64,000 nucleotides of DNA from Nocardia sp. NBC_00565 (GTDB lineage Bacteria > Actinomycetota > Actinomycetes > Mycobacteriales > Mycobacteriaceae): assembly GCF_036345915.1 (NCBI RefSeq), contig NZ_CP107785.1, positions 5,518,001 through 5,582,000 of the forward strand. The letters run 5' to 3'. Positions within the stretch are counted from its first letter, which is position 1. The number at the start of each line of letters is the position of its first letter. Positions 29,001 to 40,878 of the stretch are shown in pieces. The notes below the pieces were generated by a model. The model made no database searches. It saw only the letters and a program-made list of their open reading frames with translations, and was not told where the DNA came from. The translations under genes were made by a program, and so were the position numbers.

Positions 29001-32000
29001 CAGACCCGATTCGACCTCGCCGAGCTCGATGCGGAAACCACGAATCTCGACCTGGAAGTCCGAGCGGCCCACATAGTCCAGGACCAGGTCCCCTTCCGGT
29101 TGCCGCCGCCAGCGCACCAGGTCCCCGGTCCGATACATGCGTTGTCCCGGGGCTGCGAAGGGGTCGGCGACGAACCGCGACGCCGTCAGATCCATCCGGT
29201 TGTGGTAACCGCGAGCCAGACCCGGACCCGCGAGATACAACTCACCCACAACCCCGACCGGTACCGGCCGCAAGCACGCGTCGAGCACAACATCACCGAC
29301 GCCGCGGATCGGCCCGCCGACCGTCACCGCCGCCGACGGGTCCAGCGCCGCACTGATATTCGTCATGATGGTGGTCTCGGTCGGGCCATATCCGTTGTGG
29401 AACGCTCGGCCCGGCGCCCACCGGACGACCAGTCCCGGCGGGCAGGCTTCGCCGCCGGCGACGAGCACCCGCAGGCCGTCCAGTCCCGTCGGGTCGACCG
29501 ACCCCAGCGCCGACGGGGTGATGAAGGCGTGCGACACCCGCTGCTCGATCACCAAGCGCCGCAGCTCTTCTCCGCCGTATGTAGTTGTCGGCGCGATCAC
29601 CAGTGTCGCCGTGGCCTCGATCGCCATCAACTGTTCGAGCACGGCCGCGTCGAAGCTCGGTGAGGCGAGGTGCAGGATCCGCGCCGACGGCCCCACCGCG
29701 TACCGGTCACGTTGCTCGGCAGCGAAGTTCGCCAGTCCGGTGTGGGTGACGATCACGCCTTTGGGCCGACCGGTGGATCCGGAGGTGTACATGACGTACA
29801 CCGGGTGGGCCACCTGCAGCGGTACTTTTCGTTCAGCCGGCGTGATGGCCGCCGCGGAGGTGGTGGCGAGATCGGCTCGAAGCTCGGGGGCGTCGAGTAT
29901 CAGCCAGTCGATCATGCCGGGCAGCTCTGCCGCTACCGTCGATACCGTGATACCGATCCGGGTGCCGGAATCGGTCAGCATGAACGCGATCCGGTCGGCA
30001 GGGTAGGTGGGGTCGATCGGTACGAACGCTGCCCCCGACTTGGCCAGCGCCCATACCGCCAGTACCGACTCGATCGACCGCGCCAGCCCCACCGCAACGG
30101 TTGTTTCCGGTCCCGCACCCCGACCGATCAGGAGTCGTGCCAGCCGATTCGACTCGGCATCCAGCTCACCGTAGGTCCACCGGCGATCCCCGCACACCAC
30201 CGCGACCGCCCCTGGATTCCTTTGCACCGCCTCGGTCAACAACTCCGGCAGGACTCGCCCCGGTACGGCCGGATCACCCGACACCGGCGTCAACTCCCGG
30301 TATTCCGCCGTGGAGAGCAGATTCAGCCGGGCCAGCGGCAGATCAGGGTCGGCGGTAACGACGCGGATCACTCGCAGGACCCGCTGCAGGGTTGCATCCA
30401 TCGTGTCGTGGTCGAAGAGTTCGGGCAGGTACATGATTTTGAGGCGCAGTCGCGTGTCGATATGGGCAACCACTCCCAGCGGATAGTGCACGGCGTCGAT
30501 CCCGGTCACGTCGATCAGCCGCATCCCGGCGATATCGGTGTCCGCGGTCAGCCCGCCACGATCCACCGGGTAGGACTCGAACACCGTCATCGTGTCGAAC
30601 ACCGCACCCTGCCCGGCCACCCGTTGGATGTCGGTCAGTCCCACGAGCTGGTGATCGAGCAGCGTGACCTGCTCCGCCTGGATTCGGTCGAGCAGTTGCC
30701 CCAGGCTCTCGGCGGGGTCGAGCCGGACGCGCACCGGCAGCGTGTCGATGAACAGCCCGATCATGGATTCGACGCCCGCGAGCTGCGGAGACCGCCCGGA
30801 GACCGTGTTACCGAACGTCACATCCGCTCGGGAGGTCAACCCGCCCAACACGATCGCCCACGCCATCTGGAGCACGGTGTTGAGGGTGACTCCACGGGAC
30901 CGCGCGAGGCCGGTCAGCGCCGTGGTCTGCGCCTCGGTCAGTTCGCCTGCCACCTCACGTGATTCGGAATATCGACGGCCGGGATCGCCCGGAGCCACCA
31001 GGGTCGGCTCGTCGGCGCCGTCGAACGCGCGGGCCCAGGCATCCAGCGACGCAGCCGGGTCCTGCCCGGCGATCCACGCCAGGAAGTCCCGGTAGGGGCG
31101 AACACGAGGCAGCATCGAGGTGTCGCCGTCGGTGGCGTAGAGCACCAGCAACTCCTTCAGCAGCAGCGGCGTCGACCAGCCGTCGAGCAGCAGATGATGA
31201 TTGGTCAGCACCAGCCGGTAGTGCTCCGGCCCCATGGTGACCAGCATCCAGCGCAGCAGCGGGGCGCGAGCCGGGTCGAGCCGGGTCGCGCGGTCCGCTG
31301 CCATCAGTCGATCCCACTCGCGATTGCGTGCGCCGTCGTCCAGCTCGGACAGGTCGAGCTCCGACCATGGAGCCTCGACGTCTTCATTGACCACCTGCAC
31401 CGGTCCGGCAGCGGTGTCCGCGTCGAAGGCGGTGCGCAAATTCGCATGCCGGTCGAGCAGCAGCTGCGCGACTCGGCGCAGCCGCTCCGGATCGACGTAC
31501 CCGCGCAGCTCGAGGACCAGCTGCATCACGTAGGCGTCCACAGCCTCCTCGGACACCAGCGCATGGAACAACAACCCCTTCTGCAACGGAGTCAACGGCC
31601 AGACGTCGCTCAACGCCGGATACCTGTCCTCGAGTCGCTCGATCTCGGACTGCCCGAGTCGGACCAGATCCAGATCCGAGGGCGTCCGGCCTCCGGATCC
31701 GGAACGATGGGTATGTGCCGCCAACGCGGTCAATACCCGACACCACGACTCCGCCACCGCACGCACCTGGACGTCGGTGAGGACCCCGGCGGGATACGAC
31801 CAGATCGCCCGCAACCGTGGTCGGTCACCGTCGTCGAGGGTGAGGGCATTGATGTCGAGTACCGCGGACACCGGCATATCCGGATCCCGCGCACCGGCGA
31901 GCTCGCCACCGCCGAGGTCACCACCACCGTCCACCGGCATCCATCCGACCGCCGCCATCCCGTCGGGAATCCCCGGCGCACGGCCGAGGTAGTTGAACCC

Positions 32001-35000
32001 GATCTGCGGCACCGGCAGACTCCCGAGAATCGGTGCGGTGTCCTCATTGAGATACCGCAACAAGCCGTAGCCGATCCCGTGGTCCGGAACAACCAGAAGT
32101 TGCTCCTTGACAGATTTGACCGCCGCACCCAAAGCCGGCCCACCCGCACCTGCGTCGTCGAGATCGATGCCCGAAAGATCCAGGTGCACAGGAAAACTCG
32201 TGGTGAACCAGCCCACCGTCCGGGTGAGATCCGAGCCCGGTAAGGCACCATCCTCACGGCCGTGCCCTTCGAGACCGATCACCACGTCCGCGAGCGAACC
32301 ACCGGATGCCTCCGTCTCGAACCCACGCCGCCACTTCGTCACGGCCACTGCCAGTGCGGCCAGCAGCCCGTCAGCGACACTGCCGTGGAACGCCGCGGGC
32401 ACCTCGGTCAACAGCGCCTCGGTCACCTCGGGGGACACTTCGACCTCGACGGTGCGGGTGGTGGCAGCCACGTCGGTCACGGGGTCCAGGGGCCGGGACC
32501 CGATCACCGGGTCGTCACCGACAGTCATCGCCTGCCACAATTCGAGTTCGGCGACCCGCTCCCGGCGTTGGGCTGCCTCGACCAGACCGTGCGCCCACCT
32601 GCGCATCGACGTCCCGGCCGGGGCCAGATCGGGTGGCTCGCCGGACTCGATCCGCGCCCAGGCGAACGCGAGGTCCGGTACCAGCACGCGCCAGGAAACC
32701 CCATCGATCACCGAATGGTGCACCAGCATCAGCACCCTGCCCGGCTCTGCCGTATCCACCGGGTCGAACCAGACCACCTGCATCACGATCCCCGCACCCG
32801 GATCGAGCCGGTCCGCCGCGGCATCCAACTCCGCCGCCACCAACGCACGGAACTCGACGCTTCCCGGCCTCCCCTTCATCGCCACACGCTGGATGACGTC
32901 GTCGGCCCGAATCGTTGCGACCGGCAGCACCTCCCACGTCCAGCTCCCGTCCTCGCCCGGGCGCAGCCGCGCGCGCAGCATGTCGTGCCGATCGAGTACC
33001 GCCTGCACCGTGCCCGTCAGTCCTTGTCGGTCGATCCCCGCGGGCAGACCCAGAACCATTGCCTGCGACAAGCGGCCGAACCCCGGCTTCGCCCACTCGA
33101 GCAGCCATCGCATGATCGGCGTCAGCGATATCGGCCCCACACCCGCGCCGGGCAGTTCCGTCGGAGGAGCGATCGCCGCAGCGCCGTCGCGGGCGCCGAC
33201 CTGGGCCAGCCCGGCGACCGTCTTACGCTCGAACACATCGCGGGGGGAGAACAAGACACCCGCCGCCCTGGCCCGTGTCACCAACTGGATCGACATGATG
33301 CTGTCTCCGCCGAGGGCGAAGAACGAGTCGTCGAGACCGATCGTGTCGATGCCCAGTACATCGGTGAACACTCGAGCGATCGTGTGTTCTATCGGCGTCT
33401 CAGGCGCTCGGAACGCCTTGTTGTCGGTGAATACCGGATCTGGCAGCGCCTTGCGGTCCAGTTTGTTCGTCGGTGTCAACGGAACGCGGTCCAGCACCAT
33501 GATCGAGGACGGGACCATATAGGACGGTAACCGGGCGGTCAGATGTTCGGTCAGCGTGGCGGTATCGATCGAGTGATCCGGCGCGGCAACGACATACGAA
33601 ACCAGCGACTCGGCCCCAGAGTCGTTGCGGTGGCCGATGGTGGTGGCGAACCCGACGGTCTCGTGGGCAGCGAGTACCGCATCGATCTCGCCGAGTTCTA
33701 TGCGCAGGCCCCGAATTTTCACCTGGAAGTCGGTGCGGCCGAGATGCTGGATCGCTCGGTCGGCCGTCCACCGGACCCTGTCCCCGGTGCGGTACATCCG
33801 TCCACCGGGTCGCCAAGGGCAGGCTACGAAACGCTCGGCCGTCAGGCCCGCCCGGCAATGATATCCGCGGGCCAACAGCGGACCGGCAATATACAACTCA
33901 CCCGCCACACCGACCGGCACGGGCTGCAGCCGCTGATCCAGCACCCATTCCGAGACACCGCGAATCGGGCCACCGATCGTGATCAGCTCACCCGCCGCCA
34001 ACGGAGCGCTGTGGTTCGTCACGATCGTGGCCTCGGTCGGACCGTAGACATTGCAGAACTCACGACCGTCGCTCATCCAGCGGCGCACCAGCTCCGGCGG
34101 GCAAGCATCACCGGCGGAAACGACGAGCCGCAGATTGTCGAGTCCGTCCGGATCCACCGAACTCAGGGCCGCCGGTGTGATCACCACGTGGGTCACCCGC
34201 TCGCGGCGCAGCAACTCGGCCAGCTCCGCGCCGCCGTAGGTGCCGGGCGCGGCGATCACCATCGTGGCGCCGGGACCCGCTGCGAGCAGCAACTCCGAGA
34301 CCGACGCATCGAAGCTCGGTGACGCGATATGCAGGGTCCGCGAGTCCGCGGTCATCGCATAGCGTTCCCGCTGTTCGGAATCGAGCGCGGCCAACCCGCC
34401 GTGCGTCACGGTCACACCCTTCGGCACCCCCGTGGAACCCGAGGTGTAGATCAGGTAGGCCGGGTGCTGCGGCCGTAGCACGGTTGTGCGTTCGGGATCG
34501 GAGATCGGCTGGGCACCGCAGGCCTCGTCGATGTCGTCGGGTGTCAGCCAGTCGATGTCATCGGGTAGTTGTGAGCGCACCGATGCCGTGGTCAGGCCGA
34601 TGGCTGCCGTCGAATCGGTCATCATGTAGGTGATGCGTTCGGTGGGGTAGGTCGGGTCGATCGGCAGGTAAGCAGCTCCCGATTTGGTAACCGCCCATAC
34701 CGCGAGGACCGAATCCACAGAGCGCGGCATACCGATCGCGACGATGTCTTCCGGGCCGATACCTCGTTGGATGAGCAGGCGCGCCAATTGGTTCGAACGC
34801 TCGTCCAGCTCTCGGTAGCTCAGCTGCTGCCCGTCGAACACGATCGCCGTGGCGTCGGGATCCTGCGCGGCCGCCGTGCTCAGCAGGTCGGCCAGGGGGG
34901 TGGGCGCCACGGTCGGCGCACCGGTACGTGTCAGCAGATCGGCTTGTTCGGCGGGCTCGAGTATCTCGATCGTCCCGACCGGAACCATGGGATCGGCGGC

Positions 35001-38000
35001 AACCGACTCCAGTACCCGGATCCACCGATGCACAAGAGAATCTATGGTCGTCGCGTCGAACAAATCCGTGGCATAGGTGACCGCTACCGCGATATCGCCG
35101 CTGTCATGGTTGTCCGACAGCACGAATTGCAGGTCGAAGCGAGACACCTCGGTAGGCAGGTCGACCACCGACACCGCGAGACCGGGCAGCTCGAGCTTCA
35201 CCTGTTCCAGATTCTGGAATGCCAGAAGCACCTGGAACAACGGGTGCCGGGCCTGAGAACGCTGCGGAGCAAGGTGGTCCACCAACTGCTCGAACGGAAC
35301 AGCGGCGTGCCCGAAGGCGTCCAGGTCGACCTGTCTGATCCGGTCGAGCAGATCGGTGAACGGTTCATCGAGATCGATGAAGGTCCGCAACACCAGGGTG
35401 TTGACGAACATGCCGATCACGTCGTCGAGCGCGGCTGCACCACGCCCGGCGATCGGCGTGCCGATCGGAATGTCGCTGCTACCACTCATCCGGGCGAGCA
35501 GGACCGCCAGCGTGCCGTGGATCACCATGAAGAACGACGAGCTATGTTGCTGTGCAAACTCTTTCAATTCTCCGACCATCCCGGCGCGCAACGAAAAACT
35601 CACAGTGGCACCCCGATTCGACATCACCACCGGCCGCGGCCTGTCGATCGGCAGACGAAGCTCCTCGGGAACTCCGTCCAGAGTTTCGGCCCAGTATCGG
35701 ATCTGCTGGGCGCACAACGATTCCGGGTCGTCGGGCGAGCCGAGGCCGGCTCGTTGCCATAGTGCGTAGTCCGCATACTGGACAGGCAGTGGTGTCCACG
35801 ACGGGGCTTCACCGCGAATCCGTGCGGTGTACGCAGTTGTCACGTCGCGGGCCAGAGGTGTCATCGAGAAGCCGTCCGCGGCGATGTGATGCACCACGAC
35901 AGCCAGTACGTATTCGGGTTCCTTGCTGCCGAGCGCACGGAACAATCGGGCACGCACCGGCACCTGGGCGCTCACGTCGAAGCCCTCGATGACGAATTCG
36001 GTCACCGTTGCGATCAACTGGCTCGGCAGAACCGCTACCGGAGTCAGTTCGTGGTCGACGTCGTCGGCCGATTCGATCAGCTGGATCAGTACTCCATCAC
36101 GGTCCGGGTACCGCGTTCGCAAAGACTCGTGTCTGCGCAGCACGTCGACCATGGCCGATCGCAGGGCCTCGACGTTCACCTCACCGCGTAGCCGAATGGC
36201 GATCGGCATGTTGTATGCCCCGGAGCCGGGTTCGTACTGATTGAGGAACCACATCCGTTGTTGGGCCGGTGCCAACGGCACGAGCACAGGGCGTGGCCCA
36301 GCGATCAGTGGCGGGCCGCGCCCCGTGCCTGCATTCCGCTCTACACGAGCTGCGAGTGCCGCGGCCGTGGACGCCTCGAACAACAGTCGCACGGGAATCT
36401 CGGTATCGAGCGCGGCCCCGAGCCGCGCGGCAATCCGCGTCGCTACCAAGCTGTCTCCGCCGAGGGCGAAGAAGGAATCGTCCACACCGACCCTGTCGAC
36501 ACCCAGAATATCTGCGAAACACCGGGCGACGATCCGCTCGGTCGACGTCCCAGGCGCCCGGAAAGGCCTGTCATCAGCGAACACCGGCTTCGGCAGCGCC
36601 TGCCGATCCACCTTCCCCGCCGGCGTCAACGGAAAACGATCCAGCACCATGATCGACGCCGGAACCATATACGACGGCAACCGATCACCCAGATACTCGG
36701 CCAACACCGCCGTATCGATCGAACACCCCGGCGCCGCAACGACATACGAAACCAACAACTGCGCCCCCGCATGACCACGACAACCGACAGTCGTCGCATA
36801 TCCCACAGCATCATGAGCCATCAGCGCCGAATCGATCTCCCCCAGCTCGATACGCAGACCTCGAATCTTCACCTGAAAATCCGAACGACCCACATGCTCG
36901 ACCGCCCCCTCGTCCGTCCACCGAGCCACGTCCCCGGTCCGGTACATCCGCTCACCCGGCGCCCAAGGACAAGCAACGAAGCGCTCCGCCGTCGTACCCA
37001 CCCGAGCGTGATACCCACGAGCCAACAAACCACCCGCAACATACAATTCACCCGCGACACCGACCGGCACAGGCTCCAACCGGGAATCCAAAATCCACTC
37101 CGACACACCACGAATCGGACCACCGATCGTCACTGCACCACCCACAGTCAGCGGGGTGCTTTGGTTCGTCATGATCGTGGTCTCGGTCGGACCGTAAGCA
37201 TTGAAGACCGCACGACCGTCGCCGGCCCAGCGCTGTACCAGCTCCGGCGGGCACACCTCACCGGCCACGACGACCACTCGCAGAGCATCGAGCCCGGCCG
37301 GATCCACCGACATCAACACGGTCGGCATAACCACCGCGTGCGTCACTCGCTCGCGGCGCAGCAGATCAGCCAACTCGGCGCCTCCGTAGCTGCTGGGCGG
37401 GGCGATCACCATCGTCGCCCCGGCGCCTACCGCAAGCAGCAACTCCCAGACCGAGGCGTCGTAACTCGGCGATGCGAAATGCAGGGTCCGCGAAACCTCA
37501 GTTGCCCCATAGCATTCCCGCTGTTCGCAACTGAGCGCGGCCAACCCCGCATGCGTCACCGTCACCCCCTTCGGTACACCGGTGGAGCCCGAGGTATAGA
37601 TCAGGTACGCCGGATGCTCCGGGCGAAGTACGGTTGTCCGTTCCCTGTCGGAGATCGGCTGAGCACCCGAGGTTTCGTCGAGGTTGTCCGAAATCAGCCA
37701 ATCGATATCATCTGGCAACTGCGCACGCACAGCTGCCACGGTCACGCCCACAACCACCCCGGAATCGGCCACCATGTGAGCGATCCGCTCCCTCGGATAA
37801 CCCGGATCGACCGGCACGAAAGCCGCCCCCGACTTCGCAACGGCCCAGACCGCCACCACTGAATCCACACAACGCGAAATACCCACCGCAACCACGTCCT
37901 CGGGGCCCGCACCACGCCGAACGAGTAACCGGGCCAACCGATTCGAACGCTCGTCCAACTCCCGATAACTCAACCGCCGCCCATCGAACACGACCGCCGA

Positions 38001-40226
38001 ACCATCAGGGTTGCGCCCCACCGCCGCAGCCAACAGCTCCGGCAACGTCATCACCGGCGCGGCGGCGTCACCCGAATGCGACAACAGGTCGGCTCGCTCG
38101 GCAGGCTCGAGCATCTCGACAGCGCCGACCGGAATCGTCGGGTCGGTGGCTACCGATCGGAGTATCCGTATCCATCGCTGCGTGAGGGAGTTGACCGTTG
38201 CCTCATCGAACAAGTCGGTGGCGTACGCGATCGTGGCTGTCGAGTCACCGCCGTCGTGGTCCTGCGAGAGTATGAATTGTAGGTCGCAGCAGGATATTTC
38301 GCTGGAGAGTCCGAGCGCCGGCAGTTCGAGGTCGAGTAGTCCCGGTTCGACCGGTTCCAGGTTCCGGAAGGCCAGCATCACTTGATACATGGCGTGTCGC
38401 GACCGGGATGGCGGGTCCACCGCTTGTTCCAACGGAACATCGGCATGATCGAACGCATCCAGATCAACCCGCCGAACCCGACCGAGCAAATCGACGAACG
38501 ACTCGCCCGGATCAATCTCCGTCCGCAACACCAACGTATCGACGATCCCGAGCGCCCCCACACCACGCCCCGCAACCGGCGTACCAACCGCAATATCAGC
38601 GCTGCCACTCATCCGGGCGAGCAACACCGCCAACGCACCATGAACCACCATGAACAACGAAGAATCATGCTGCCCGGCAACATCTTCCAACGCCCGAACC
38701 AGTCCGGCGCCCAACGAATGGACGACGGTGGCGCCCCGATTCGACATCACCACCGGCCGCGGCCTGTCCACCGGCAAGCAAAGTTCCTCGGGAAGATGCG
38801 CAAGCGCAGCCCGCCAGAACGCCAGGTTCTCGCGGCGGCGGCGGATCCCGGCGGTGTCGGCGGCGCTGCCGGGGTCGACCTGTCCGAGCTCGGTGTCCGA
38901 TGTGGCGGCAGTGAACTCGTCGAGGAACTCCATGAATCCGGTGCGGTGCGCCGACAGTTCGAGGTCGGTGTAGAGGTTGGGATTGGCCAAGAACTGGAGG
39001 ATCGTCCGCGGCGGATCCCCGGTCTGATACACATCGACCAGCAAATCCTCGACCGGGCCGGAGCTGAGGATGTGGAATTCCCCGGTCACCGATCCGAACT
39101 GGATCTTCTGGGCGAAAAGCATGACGTTCACCACCGGGCCCGCGAAGCGGCGCTGTGTGGCACGGGTCCCGGTGGCGGCGCGGATGTCGGCGAGGCCGCA
39201 CCTCTGGTGCCGCAACACACCCACCAGATCGGACTGCACCCGCAGGGCCAGCGTCGCGACGGTGTCCCCTGGATCGAGGACGATCGGAAGCGGTGCGATA
39301 TTGACGAACACCCCCGCGGACCGCCGCAGCACGGCGGTCGTGCGGCCCGACACAGGAATGTTGACCAGGACCTCGTCCCGGCCGGTTTTCCTGGCCAGGT
39401 AACAGCCGAATGCGGCGATCACCACCGCGGCCGGGCTCGCGCCCAACGCTTTCGCCGAATGATCGATCCGCCCCACCGTCTCCGCCGACAGTTCGGTGAT
39501 CGCGACAACACTGTCCGCGCACGCGGGGGCGTGCCCGGCAGCCAGGCCGAGTTCCTCGCCGACGCCGGCGAGTCTGTTCACCCAATAGGTCTGGTCGTCG
39601 GTGAACCGCTTCGACTCCCGGTAGCTGCGGTCGGCCTCGTACAGGGCGCGGATATCAGCCGCCCGGTTGGGCTCTGCCGTGCGGCCCTGCACCGCCGCCG
39701 TATACAGCGCCGCAATCCGATTCACGATCATCATCGCGCCGTAGCCGTCCAATGCGACGTGGTGGCTCCGGCAATACAGCAGATAATGCCGATCCCCGAC
39801 CCGCACGATCGCCGTGGCGACCAACCAGTCCCGGGTCATATCCAACGGCGCGGTGTACTCCCGGCGCATCCACTCCAAGCCTGCCGCGACGGGATCCGGT
39901 GCGCTACGCACATCGATCACCGGTCCCGCCACCTGCAGCGACGGGTCGTACAACTGAGACGGCTGCCCCTCGGTCTCTACCAGTCGTAGATACCCCGACT
40001 GGAACTCGTGGCCGGCTCGAATCGCCGTCTTACGCAGCAGATCGACGTCGAGGTCGCCCTGGAACTCGACGTACTGCGCCTCGGATATCGGCACATCCGG
40101 ACTCAATTTCTGCGCCAGCCACAACCCCTGCTGCCCGGCGGACAGCGGTATCGACTGTACGGCCGACGCGTCCGGCTCGATATTTCCGTTCGATCCGAGG
40201 TCGAGCTGCGGTCGCGGAACAGTCAT
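23088..40226 (-). CDS. Four-module nonribosomal peptide synthetase
   Basis: 5,712-aa single-chain NRPS. Order with residues: C 20-445 (HHVALDG 155-161), isolated C-lobe 461-715, A 725-1215, T (S1259); C 1312-1760 (HHIAADG), A 1775-2265, T (S2309), E 2360-2840 (HHSVIDG); C 2855-3310 (HHLLLDG), A 3320-3820, T (S3867), E 3915-4395 (HHLVTDG); C 4400-4855 (HHILIDG), A 4870-5355, T (S5401), TE 5455-5712 (GYSLGG, S5538). It should assemble a tetrapeptide with D-residues at positions 2 and 3. The first C domain resembles that of EntF, which accepts an aryl group from a separate carrier, so an N-acyl or N-aryl cap is likely; no aryl ligase or MbtH gene is in view. Start ATG with AGAAGGA at a 4-base spacing. 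Product unknown. Confidence 0.95.
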   Translation of the reverse strand: MTVPRPQLDLGSNGNIEPDASAVQSIPLSAGQQGLWLAQKLSPDVPISEAQYVEFQGDLDVDLLRKTAIRAGHEFQSGYLRLVETEGQPSQLYDPSLQVAGPVIDVRSAPDPVAAGLEWMRREYTAPLDMTRDWLVATAIVRVGDRHYLLYCRSHHVALDGYGAMMIVNRIAALYTAAVQGRTAEPNRAADIRALYEADRSYRESKRFTDDQTYWVNRLAGVGEELGLAAGHAPACADSVVAITELSAETVGRIDHSAKALGASPAAVVIAAFGCYLARKTGRDEVLVNIPVSGRTTAVLRRSAGVFVNIAPLPIVLDPGDTVATLALRVQSDLVGVLRHQRCGLADIRAATGTRATQRRFAGPVVNVMLFAQKIQFGSVTGEFHILSSGPVEDLLVDVYQTGDPPRTILQFLANPNLYTDLELSAHRTGFMEFLDEFTAATSDTELGQVDPGSAADTAGIRRRRENLAFWRAALAHLPEELCLPVDRPRPVVMSNRGATVVHSLGAGLVRALEDVAGQHDSSLFMVVHGALAVLLARMSGSADIAVGTPVAGRGVGALGIVDTLVLRTEIDPGESFVDLLGRVRRVDLDAFDHADVPLEQAVDPPSRSRHAMYQVMLAFRNLEPVEPGLLDLELPALGLSSEISCCDLQFILSQDHDGGDSTATIAYATDLFDEATVNSLTQRWIRILRSVATDPTIPVGAVEMLEPAERADLLSHSGDAAAPVMTLPELLAAAVGRNPDGSAVVFDGRRLSYRELDERSNRLARLLVRRGAGPEDVVAVGISRCVDSVVAVWAVAKSGAAFVPVDPGYPRERIAHMVADSGVVVGVTVAAVRAQLPDDIDWLISDNLDETSGAQPISDRERTTVLRPEHPAYLIYTSGSTGVPKGVTVTHAGLAALSCEQRECYGATEVSRTLHFASPSYDASVWELLLAVGAGATMVIAPPSSYGGAELADLLRRERVTHAVVMPTVLMSVDPAGLDALRVVVVAGEVCPPELVQRWAGDGRAVFNAYGPTETTIMTNQSTPLTVGGAVTIGGPIRGVSEWILDSRLEPVPVGVAGELYVAGGLLARGYHARVGTTAERFVACPWAPGERMYRTGDVARWTDEGAVEHVGRSDFQVKIRGLRIELGEIDSALMAHDAVGYATTVGCRGHAGAQLLVSYVVAAPGCSIDTAVLAEYLGDRLPSYMVPASIMVLDRFPLTPAGKVDRQALPKPVFADDRPFRAPGTSTERIVARCFADILGVDRVGVDDSFFALGGDSLVATRIAARLGAALDTEIPVRLLFEASTAAALAARVERNAGTGRGPPLIAGPRPVLVPLAPAQQRMWFLNQYEPGSGAYNMPIAIRLRGEVNVEALRSAMVDVLRRHESLRTRYPDRDGVLIQLIESADDVDHELTPVAVLPSQLIATVTEFVIEGFDVSAQVPVRARLFRALGSKEPEYVLAVVVHHIAADGFSMTPLARDVTTAYTARIRGEAPSWTPLPVQYADYALWQRAGLGSPDDPESLCAQQIRYWAETLDGVPEELRLPIDRPRPVVMSNRGATVSFSLRAGMVGELKEFAQQHSSSFFMVIHGTLAVLLARMSGSSDIPIGTPIAGRGAAALDDVIGMFVNTLVLRTFIDLDEPFTDLLDRIRQVDLDAFGHAAVPFEQLVDHLAPQRSQARHPLFQVLLAFQNLEQVKLELPGLAVSVVDLPTEVSRFDLQFVLSDNHDSGDIAVAVTYATDLFDATTIDSLVHRWIRVLESVAADPMVPVGTIEILEPAEQADLLTRTGAPTVAPTPLADLLSTAAAQDPDATAIVFDGQQLSYRELDERSNQLARLLIQRGIGPEDIVAIGMPRSVDSVLAVWAVTKSGAAYLPIDPTYPTERITYMMTDSTAAIGLTTASVRSQLPDDIDWLTPDDIDEACGAQPISDPERTTVLRPQHPAYLIYTSGSTGVPKGVTVTHGGLAALDSEQRERYAMTADSRTLHIASPSFDASVSELLLAAGPGATMVIAAPGTYGGAELAELLRRERVTHVVITPAALSSVDPDGLDNLRLVVSAGDACPPELVRRWMSDGREFCNVYGPTEATIVTNHSAPLAAGELITIGGPIRGVSEWVLDQRLQPVPVGVAGELYIAGPLLARGYHCRAGLTAERFVACPWRPGGRMYRTGDRVRWTADRAIQHLGRTDFQVKIRGLRIELGEIDAVLAAHETVGFATTIGHRNDSGAESLVSYVVAAPDHSIDTATLTEHLTARLPSYMVPSSIMVLDRVPLTPTNKLDRKALPDPVFTDNKAFRAPETPIEHTIARVFTDVLGIDTIGLDDSFFALGGDSIMSIQLVTRARAAGVLFSPRDVFERKTVAGLAQVGARDGAAAIAPPTELPGAGVGPISLTPIMRWLLEWAKPGFGRLSQAMVLGLPAGIDRQGLTGTVQAVLDRHDMLRARLRPGEDGSWTWEVLPVATIRADDVIQRVAMKGRPGSVEFRALVAAELDAAADRLDPGAGIVMQVVWFDPVDTAEPGRVLMLVHHSVIDGVSWRVLVPDLAFAWARIESGEPPDLAPAGTSMRRWAHGLVEAAQRRERVAELELWQAMTVGDDPVIGSRPLDPVTDVAATTRTVEVEVSPEVTEALLTEVPAAFHGSVADGLLAALAVAVTKWRRGFETEASGGSLADVVIGLEGHGREDGALPGSDLTRTVGWFTTSFPVHLDLSGIDLDDAGAGGPALGAAVKSVKEQLLVVPDHGIGYGLLRYLNEDTAPILGSLPVPQIGFNYLGRAPGIPDGMAAVGWMPVDGGGDLGGGELAGARDPDMPVSAVLDINALTLDDGDRPRLRAIWSYPAGVLTDVQVRAVAESWCRVLTALAAHTHRSGSGGRTPSDLDLVRLGQSEIERLEDRYPALSDVWPLTPLQKGLLFHALVSEEAVDAYVMQLVLELRGYVDPERLRRVAQLLLDRHANLRTAFDADTAAGPVQVVNEDVEAPWSELDLSELDDGARNREWDRLMAADRATRLDPARAPLLRWMLVTMGPEHYRLVLTNHHLLLDGWSTPLLLKELLVLYATDGDTSMLPRVRPYRDFLAWIAGQDPAASLDAWARAFDGADEPTLVAPGDPGRRYSESREVAGELTEAQTTALTGLARSRGVTLNTVLQMAWAIVLGGLTSRADVTFGNTVSGRSPQLAGVESMIGLFIDTLPVRVRLDPAESLGQLLDRIQAEQVTLLDHQLVGLTDIQRVAGQGAVFDTMTVFESYPVDRGGLTADTDIAGMRLIDVTGIDAVHYPLGVVAHIDTRLRLKIMYLPELFDHDTMDATLQRVLRVIRVVTADPDLPLARLNLLSTAEYRELTPVSGDPAVPGRVLPELLTEAVQRNPGAVAVVCGDRRWTYGELDAESNRLARLLIGRGAGPETTVAVGLARSIESVLAVWALAKSGAAFVPIDPTYPADRIAFMLTDSGTRIGITVSTVAAELPGMIDWLILDAPELRADLATTSAAAITPAERKVPLQVAHPVYVMYTSGSTGRPKGVIVTHTGLANFAAEQRDRYAVGPSARILHLASPSFDAAVLEQLMAIEATATLVIAPTTTYGGEELRRLVIEQRVSHAFITPSALGSVDPTGLDGLRVLVAGGEACPPGLVVRWAPGRAFHNGYGPTETTIMTNISAALDPSAAVTVGGPIRGVGDVVLDACLRPVPVGVVGELYLAGPGLARGYHNRMDLTASRFVADPFAAPGQRMYRTGDLVRWRRQPEGDLVLDYVGRSDFQVEIRGFRIELGEVESGLLACAGVARAVATVDRGPGTGERLIGYVVPESGADLDPAVVLAFAAQRLAPHMVPATVVMLDALPMTKNGKLDRAALPEPEFHRSRAGFRAPVTEVESTLAGLFAEVLGVDTVGLDDSFFALGGDSIVSIQLVTYARAAGLVFSVRDVFECKTVAGLARIAVRDSAAATALPSELPGGGVGPMPATPIMCWLFERGGFDCFCQWVMLTLPTGIDIAGISATVQAVIDHHDMLRARLHPDPEYPSGWALQVPPAGVSAAGLIRRASVDAAPDSSAFAAIVDAEANAAAERLDPGAGVMLQMVWFDSPGQPGRLLVVVHHLVTDGVSWRILVPDLAAAWAQVSAGQPPRLAPVGTSMRRWAHGLDTAAGNLDELDWWRSTLSAADPAIGARPLDPVVDVQGTVATVEVRLPTAVTRAVLTTLPGAFHGNVDDALVAGLALALTRWQRRHGNTVTETLLTLESHGRHDTVLPGADLTRTVGWFTTTYPVRLDLADIDIDDAFAAGAAAGAVIKSIKEQLRQVPDHGIGYGLLRYLNADTARILGALPDPQVSFNYLGRFDTIPEALRDSEWMPAEGDANRGGVQNPDAAIAALLAVNAVTVDTPDGPALTATWDYPAGLLTSAEVTDLADLWRDAVTALAAHASRPGAGGLTPSDIGLVDLDQAAINRLEAQHPALDDIWPLTPLQAGLLFHAQLAADARDGYIVQLCIELGGRVDAHRLRRAVQTLVARHPNLRAAFVRDGASDPVQVVHRHVEVPFTQIDLAECSDTAAALDRLMDNDRHFDMTAAPLLRLTLVATGPQRYQLVLTIHHILIDGWSTPLLIRELLTLYATESDPGTLAPVRPYRDYLMWLEAQDQDAAETAWARTLEGVTEPTLLAPEARGRQQSAAAREVQVRLSEHRTAALVAVAHQQETTLNTVIQAAWAIVLASATAREDVVFGTTVSGRPPKIPGIESMIGLFINTVPVRVRLDHRENLAQLLRRIHTEQGAMLDHHHLGLARIQQVAGPAAIFDTATVFESYPIDSAGLSEDTDIAGMRVLDVHGRDAAHFPLGLMVQHDTRLHLTFKYLPELFTRHQIDAIADRVLRVLDTLATHIELPLNRLQLLSPVERAALVPVHGPPGEAMSVLPQVLTAAMTLDTEAVVCNGTRLSYRELDETSNRWARVLINAGIGPESFVVVALPRSIEAVLAVWAVAKTGGAFVQIDPAHPHDRITSILTDSGAAVGLTLGAHRNQLPDTTRWLVLDDPSFASATASASPATVTDPERTTTLRPQHPAYLIYTSGSTGTPKGVVVTHTGIANLAADTRERFRLTPTSRMLAAATPSFDVSILEWLGAAAAGATLILAPPLVAAGPELAGVINTERVTHAAMTPTVLASMHPDGLVDTLDTLVIGGETCPPDLANQWTPGRTVISCYGATETTITSCADTPSTTSTDSPMAIGGPTRGFTAVVLDRRLCPVPPGVVGELYLSGPGLARGYHKQPTMTAARFIPDPYGPAGTRMYRTGDLVAWTADRTLHYRGRSDRQLEIQGNRVEPGEIETALRSYPDITHAAVTVHAQPNGTNQLTGYVVPTPHTTPDTTALTTHLATRLPTHMIPTSIMVLDRIPRTTTGKLDYKALPPPDGHPARFRAPSTPLEAAVCDAFTQTLGIERAGVDDGFFTLGGNSLAATQLVARLAESTGVDVPVQWIFTDPTPQLLAHRIDTRQHIIDEQDPGEALSVMLPLRAAGTGPPLFCVHPAIGLAWGFSGLVQHLDPDRPVRGLQSPAFTEPTARYETLDRLADRYVQEIRAVQPHGPYHLLGYSLGGTIAHAIAVQLRSEGDPVATLAMMDTRVVTARSVRAPTPSIGDMLAEFGGLAVPQDPADLTIEAAIELLHRQGGLLTAVTPEHLVILREDYTRLVDLAWNHRPALFDGDLIYFNAADHTDDDPCPALAWNDHITGNITEHDIPTRHERMTEPDALRAIGLVLTEHFRSTLTT
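23091..27029 (-). other. NRPS module 4: C, A, T, TE
   Basis: C domain HHILIDG at 4548-4554 (DCL type expected). A domain [11 protein letters not shown] 5017-5027. By-eye code D-V-L-A-V-G-C-I-T, unlike common codes, no prediction. T motif is LGGNSL (S5401) where the other three have LGGDS, as often found before a thioesterase. TE residues 5455-5712 have GYSLGG with S5538 as nucleophile and a late His in TRHERM (H5686). It releases the finished peptide by hydrolysis or cyclisation. Confidence 0.85.
27042..31664 (-). other. NRPS module 3: C, A, T, E
   Basis: C domain of the DCL type expected after E, HHLLLDG at 3010-3016, starting [15 protein letters not shown] domain [11 protein letters not shown] from 3480. 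By-eye code D-A-L-F-V-G-G-I-M, which suggests a hydrophobic residue but is not decisive. T S3867. E domain HHLVTDG 4058-4064, ESHGRH and FNYLGR motifs intact. C and E closely resemble those of modules 4 and 2, pointing to module duplication. Confidence 0.85.
31707..36293 (-). other. NRPS module 2: C, A, T, E
   Basis: C domain HHIAADG at 1446-1452 (no upstream epimerase, so LCL type expected). A domain [11 protein letters not shown] 1927-1937. By-eye code D-A-S-V-V-A-V-I-V, no confident substrate. T motif LGGDSI, S2309. E domain with HHSVIDG (2503-2509), EGHGRE and FNYLGR (2744-2749) motifs intact, so the residue added here should be epimerised to D. The A domain is very similar to that of module 1, including the linkers. 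Confidence 0.85.
36357..40169 (-). other. NRPS module 1: EntF-like C, half C, A, T
   Basis: The first C domain (residues 20-445) aligns along its length with EntF-type domains (start [17 protein letters not shown], later [16 protein letters not shown]). An incomplete second C follows. The A domain has [11 protein letters not shown] at 877-887 and K1205 (A10). By-eye specificity code at GrsA positions 235/236/239/278/299/301/322/330/331: D-A-W-V-V-A-A-I-M, partly like the GrsA Phe code; I do not predict a substrate. T motif LGGDSL, S1259. Confidence 0.85.
38082..38846 (-). other. Isolated C-terminal lobe of a condensation domain inside module 1
   Basis: Residues 461-715 align with the C-lobe of the module-2 C domain (shared [19 protein letters not shown]). 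They begin exactly at the lobe boundary; the N-lobe with HHxxxDG is missing. Short in-frame losses are visible: [16 protein letters not shown] against [21 protein letters not shown], losing the GMFVN stretch, and [12 protein letters not shown] against a longer EQLVD loop. It cannot catalyse condensation alone. It keeps the frame and may act as a spacer. Confidence 0.8.
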
Positions 40227-40878
40227 TAGTCCTTCTCACCCCGACGTCGGCAATCATAACTCGAACCACGTTCGTGTACACGGCCGGACGCTGAAACAGT
40301 TTCCATATCCATGGCCGAACAGCAGAAACTTGGTGACTTTCGGCCTTCGATTAGACGGCGGAATATTCTTTCCGTTTCGGCATTTGTGCACTTCGTCGGC
40401 CTCGGGAGTGAATGTTATCAATTCTCGACCATTCGTTCATACCTGGCCGGCGGCCTGGCGTCATAGCCGAATATGCAGGTCAGAGCCTTGGAATCGCAGG
40501 CGGAAGAGTGGCCGCGGGCATCCTCACTGTCCGCCCCGCATGGCGTTCACGCTCTCGCCGGAATTCTCCGCACGTTGGCCGCCGGTGGTGAATACACACC
40601 CGAATTCGCATGTAATAGTACTACATTCGGCGATGACGGCCCGACTCCTTCGGATCGTGAATCCCACGGTCCCGGCCGCTGGAATCGGGAGTCGACCCAA
40701 GGCTCCGACAGACAGGTCGGATGGTCCATTTCGTCCGATTTTATACAATGGCTATACTTTTGCCATAAGAATGTCGTGGAAAAGTAACGGCGACGCGATG
40801 CCTACGAGTGCCGCAACAGACCGCGACCGCCGAGATCTTCAGCGTTAACCAGCCCGGACTGCACTTCCGCTCCGGTCG
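40227..40878. other. 650-bp non-coding region upstream of the NRPS
   Basis: No convincing gene. It is visibly more A+T-rich than the flanks (for example around 40600-40780). The NRPS-proximal end holds the promoter candidate and palindromes listed separately. The distal end lies beyond the stop of the leftward SDR gene, so SDR transcripts could run into it towards the NRPS. Confidence 0.6.
40253..40282 (-). promoter_or_regulatory. Candidate NRPS promoter with palindromes
   Basis: On the minus strand, TGTACA (40275-40280) and TATGAT (40253-40258) are spaced by 16 bases and lie 27-54 bases upstream of the NRPS ATG, which itself has AGAAGGA. The -35 area is covered by two palindromes, CGAAC-CAC-GTTCG (40262-40274) and CGTGTACACG (40273-40282), suitable for a repressor or activator dimer. 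Confidence 0.45.

Noticed and set aside
25150..37640. CRISPR-like or tandem repeat from recurring YTSGSTG and related DNA
   Set aside because: The repeats are the homologous core motifs of the four adenylation domains.
23092..40229. Numerous long plus-strand open frames opposite the NRPS
   Set aside because: Arg/Gly/Pro-rich shadow frames typical of antisense in GC-rich coding DNA; the NRPS frame has all the domain motifs.
40330..40848. Open frames in the NRPS upstream region
   Set aside because: Composition and sequence look random, with no ribosome sites or motifs; treated as regulatory DNA.
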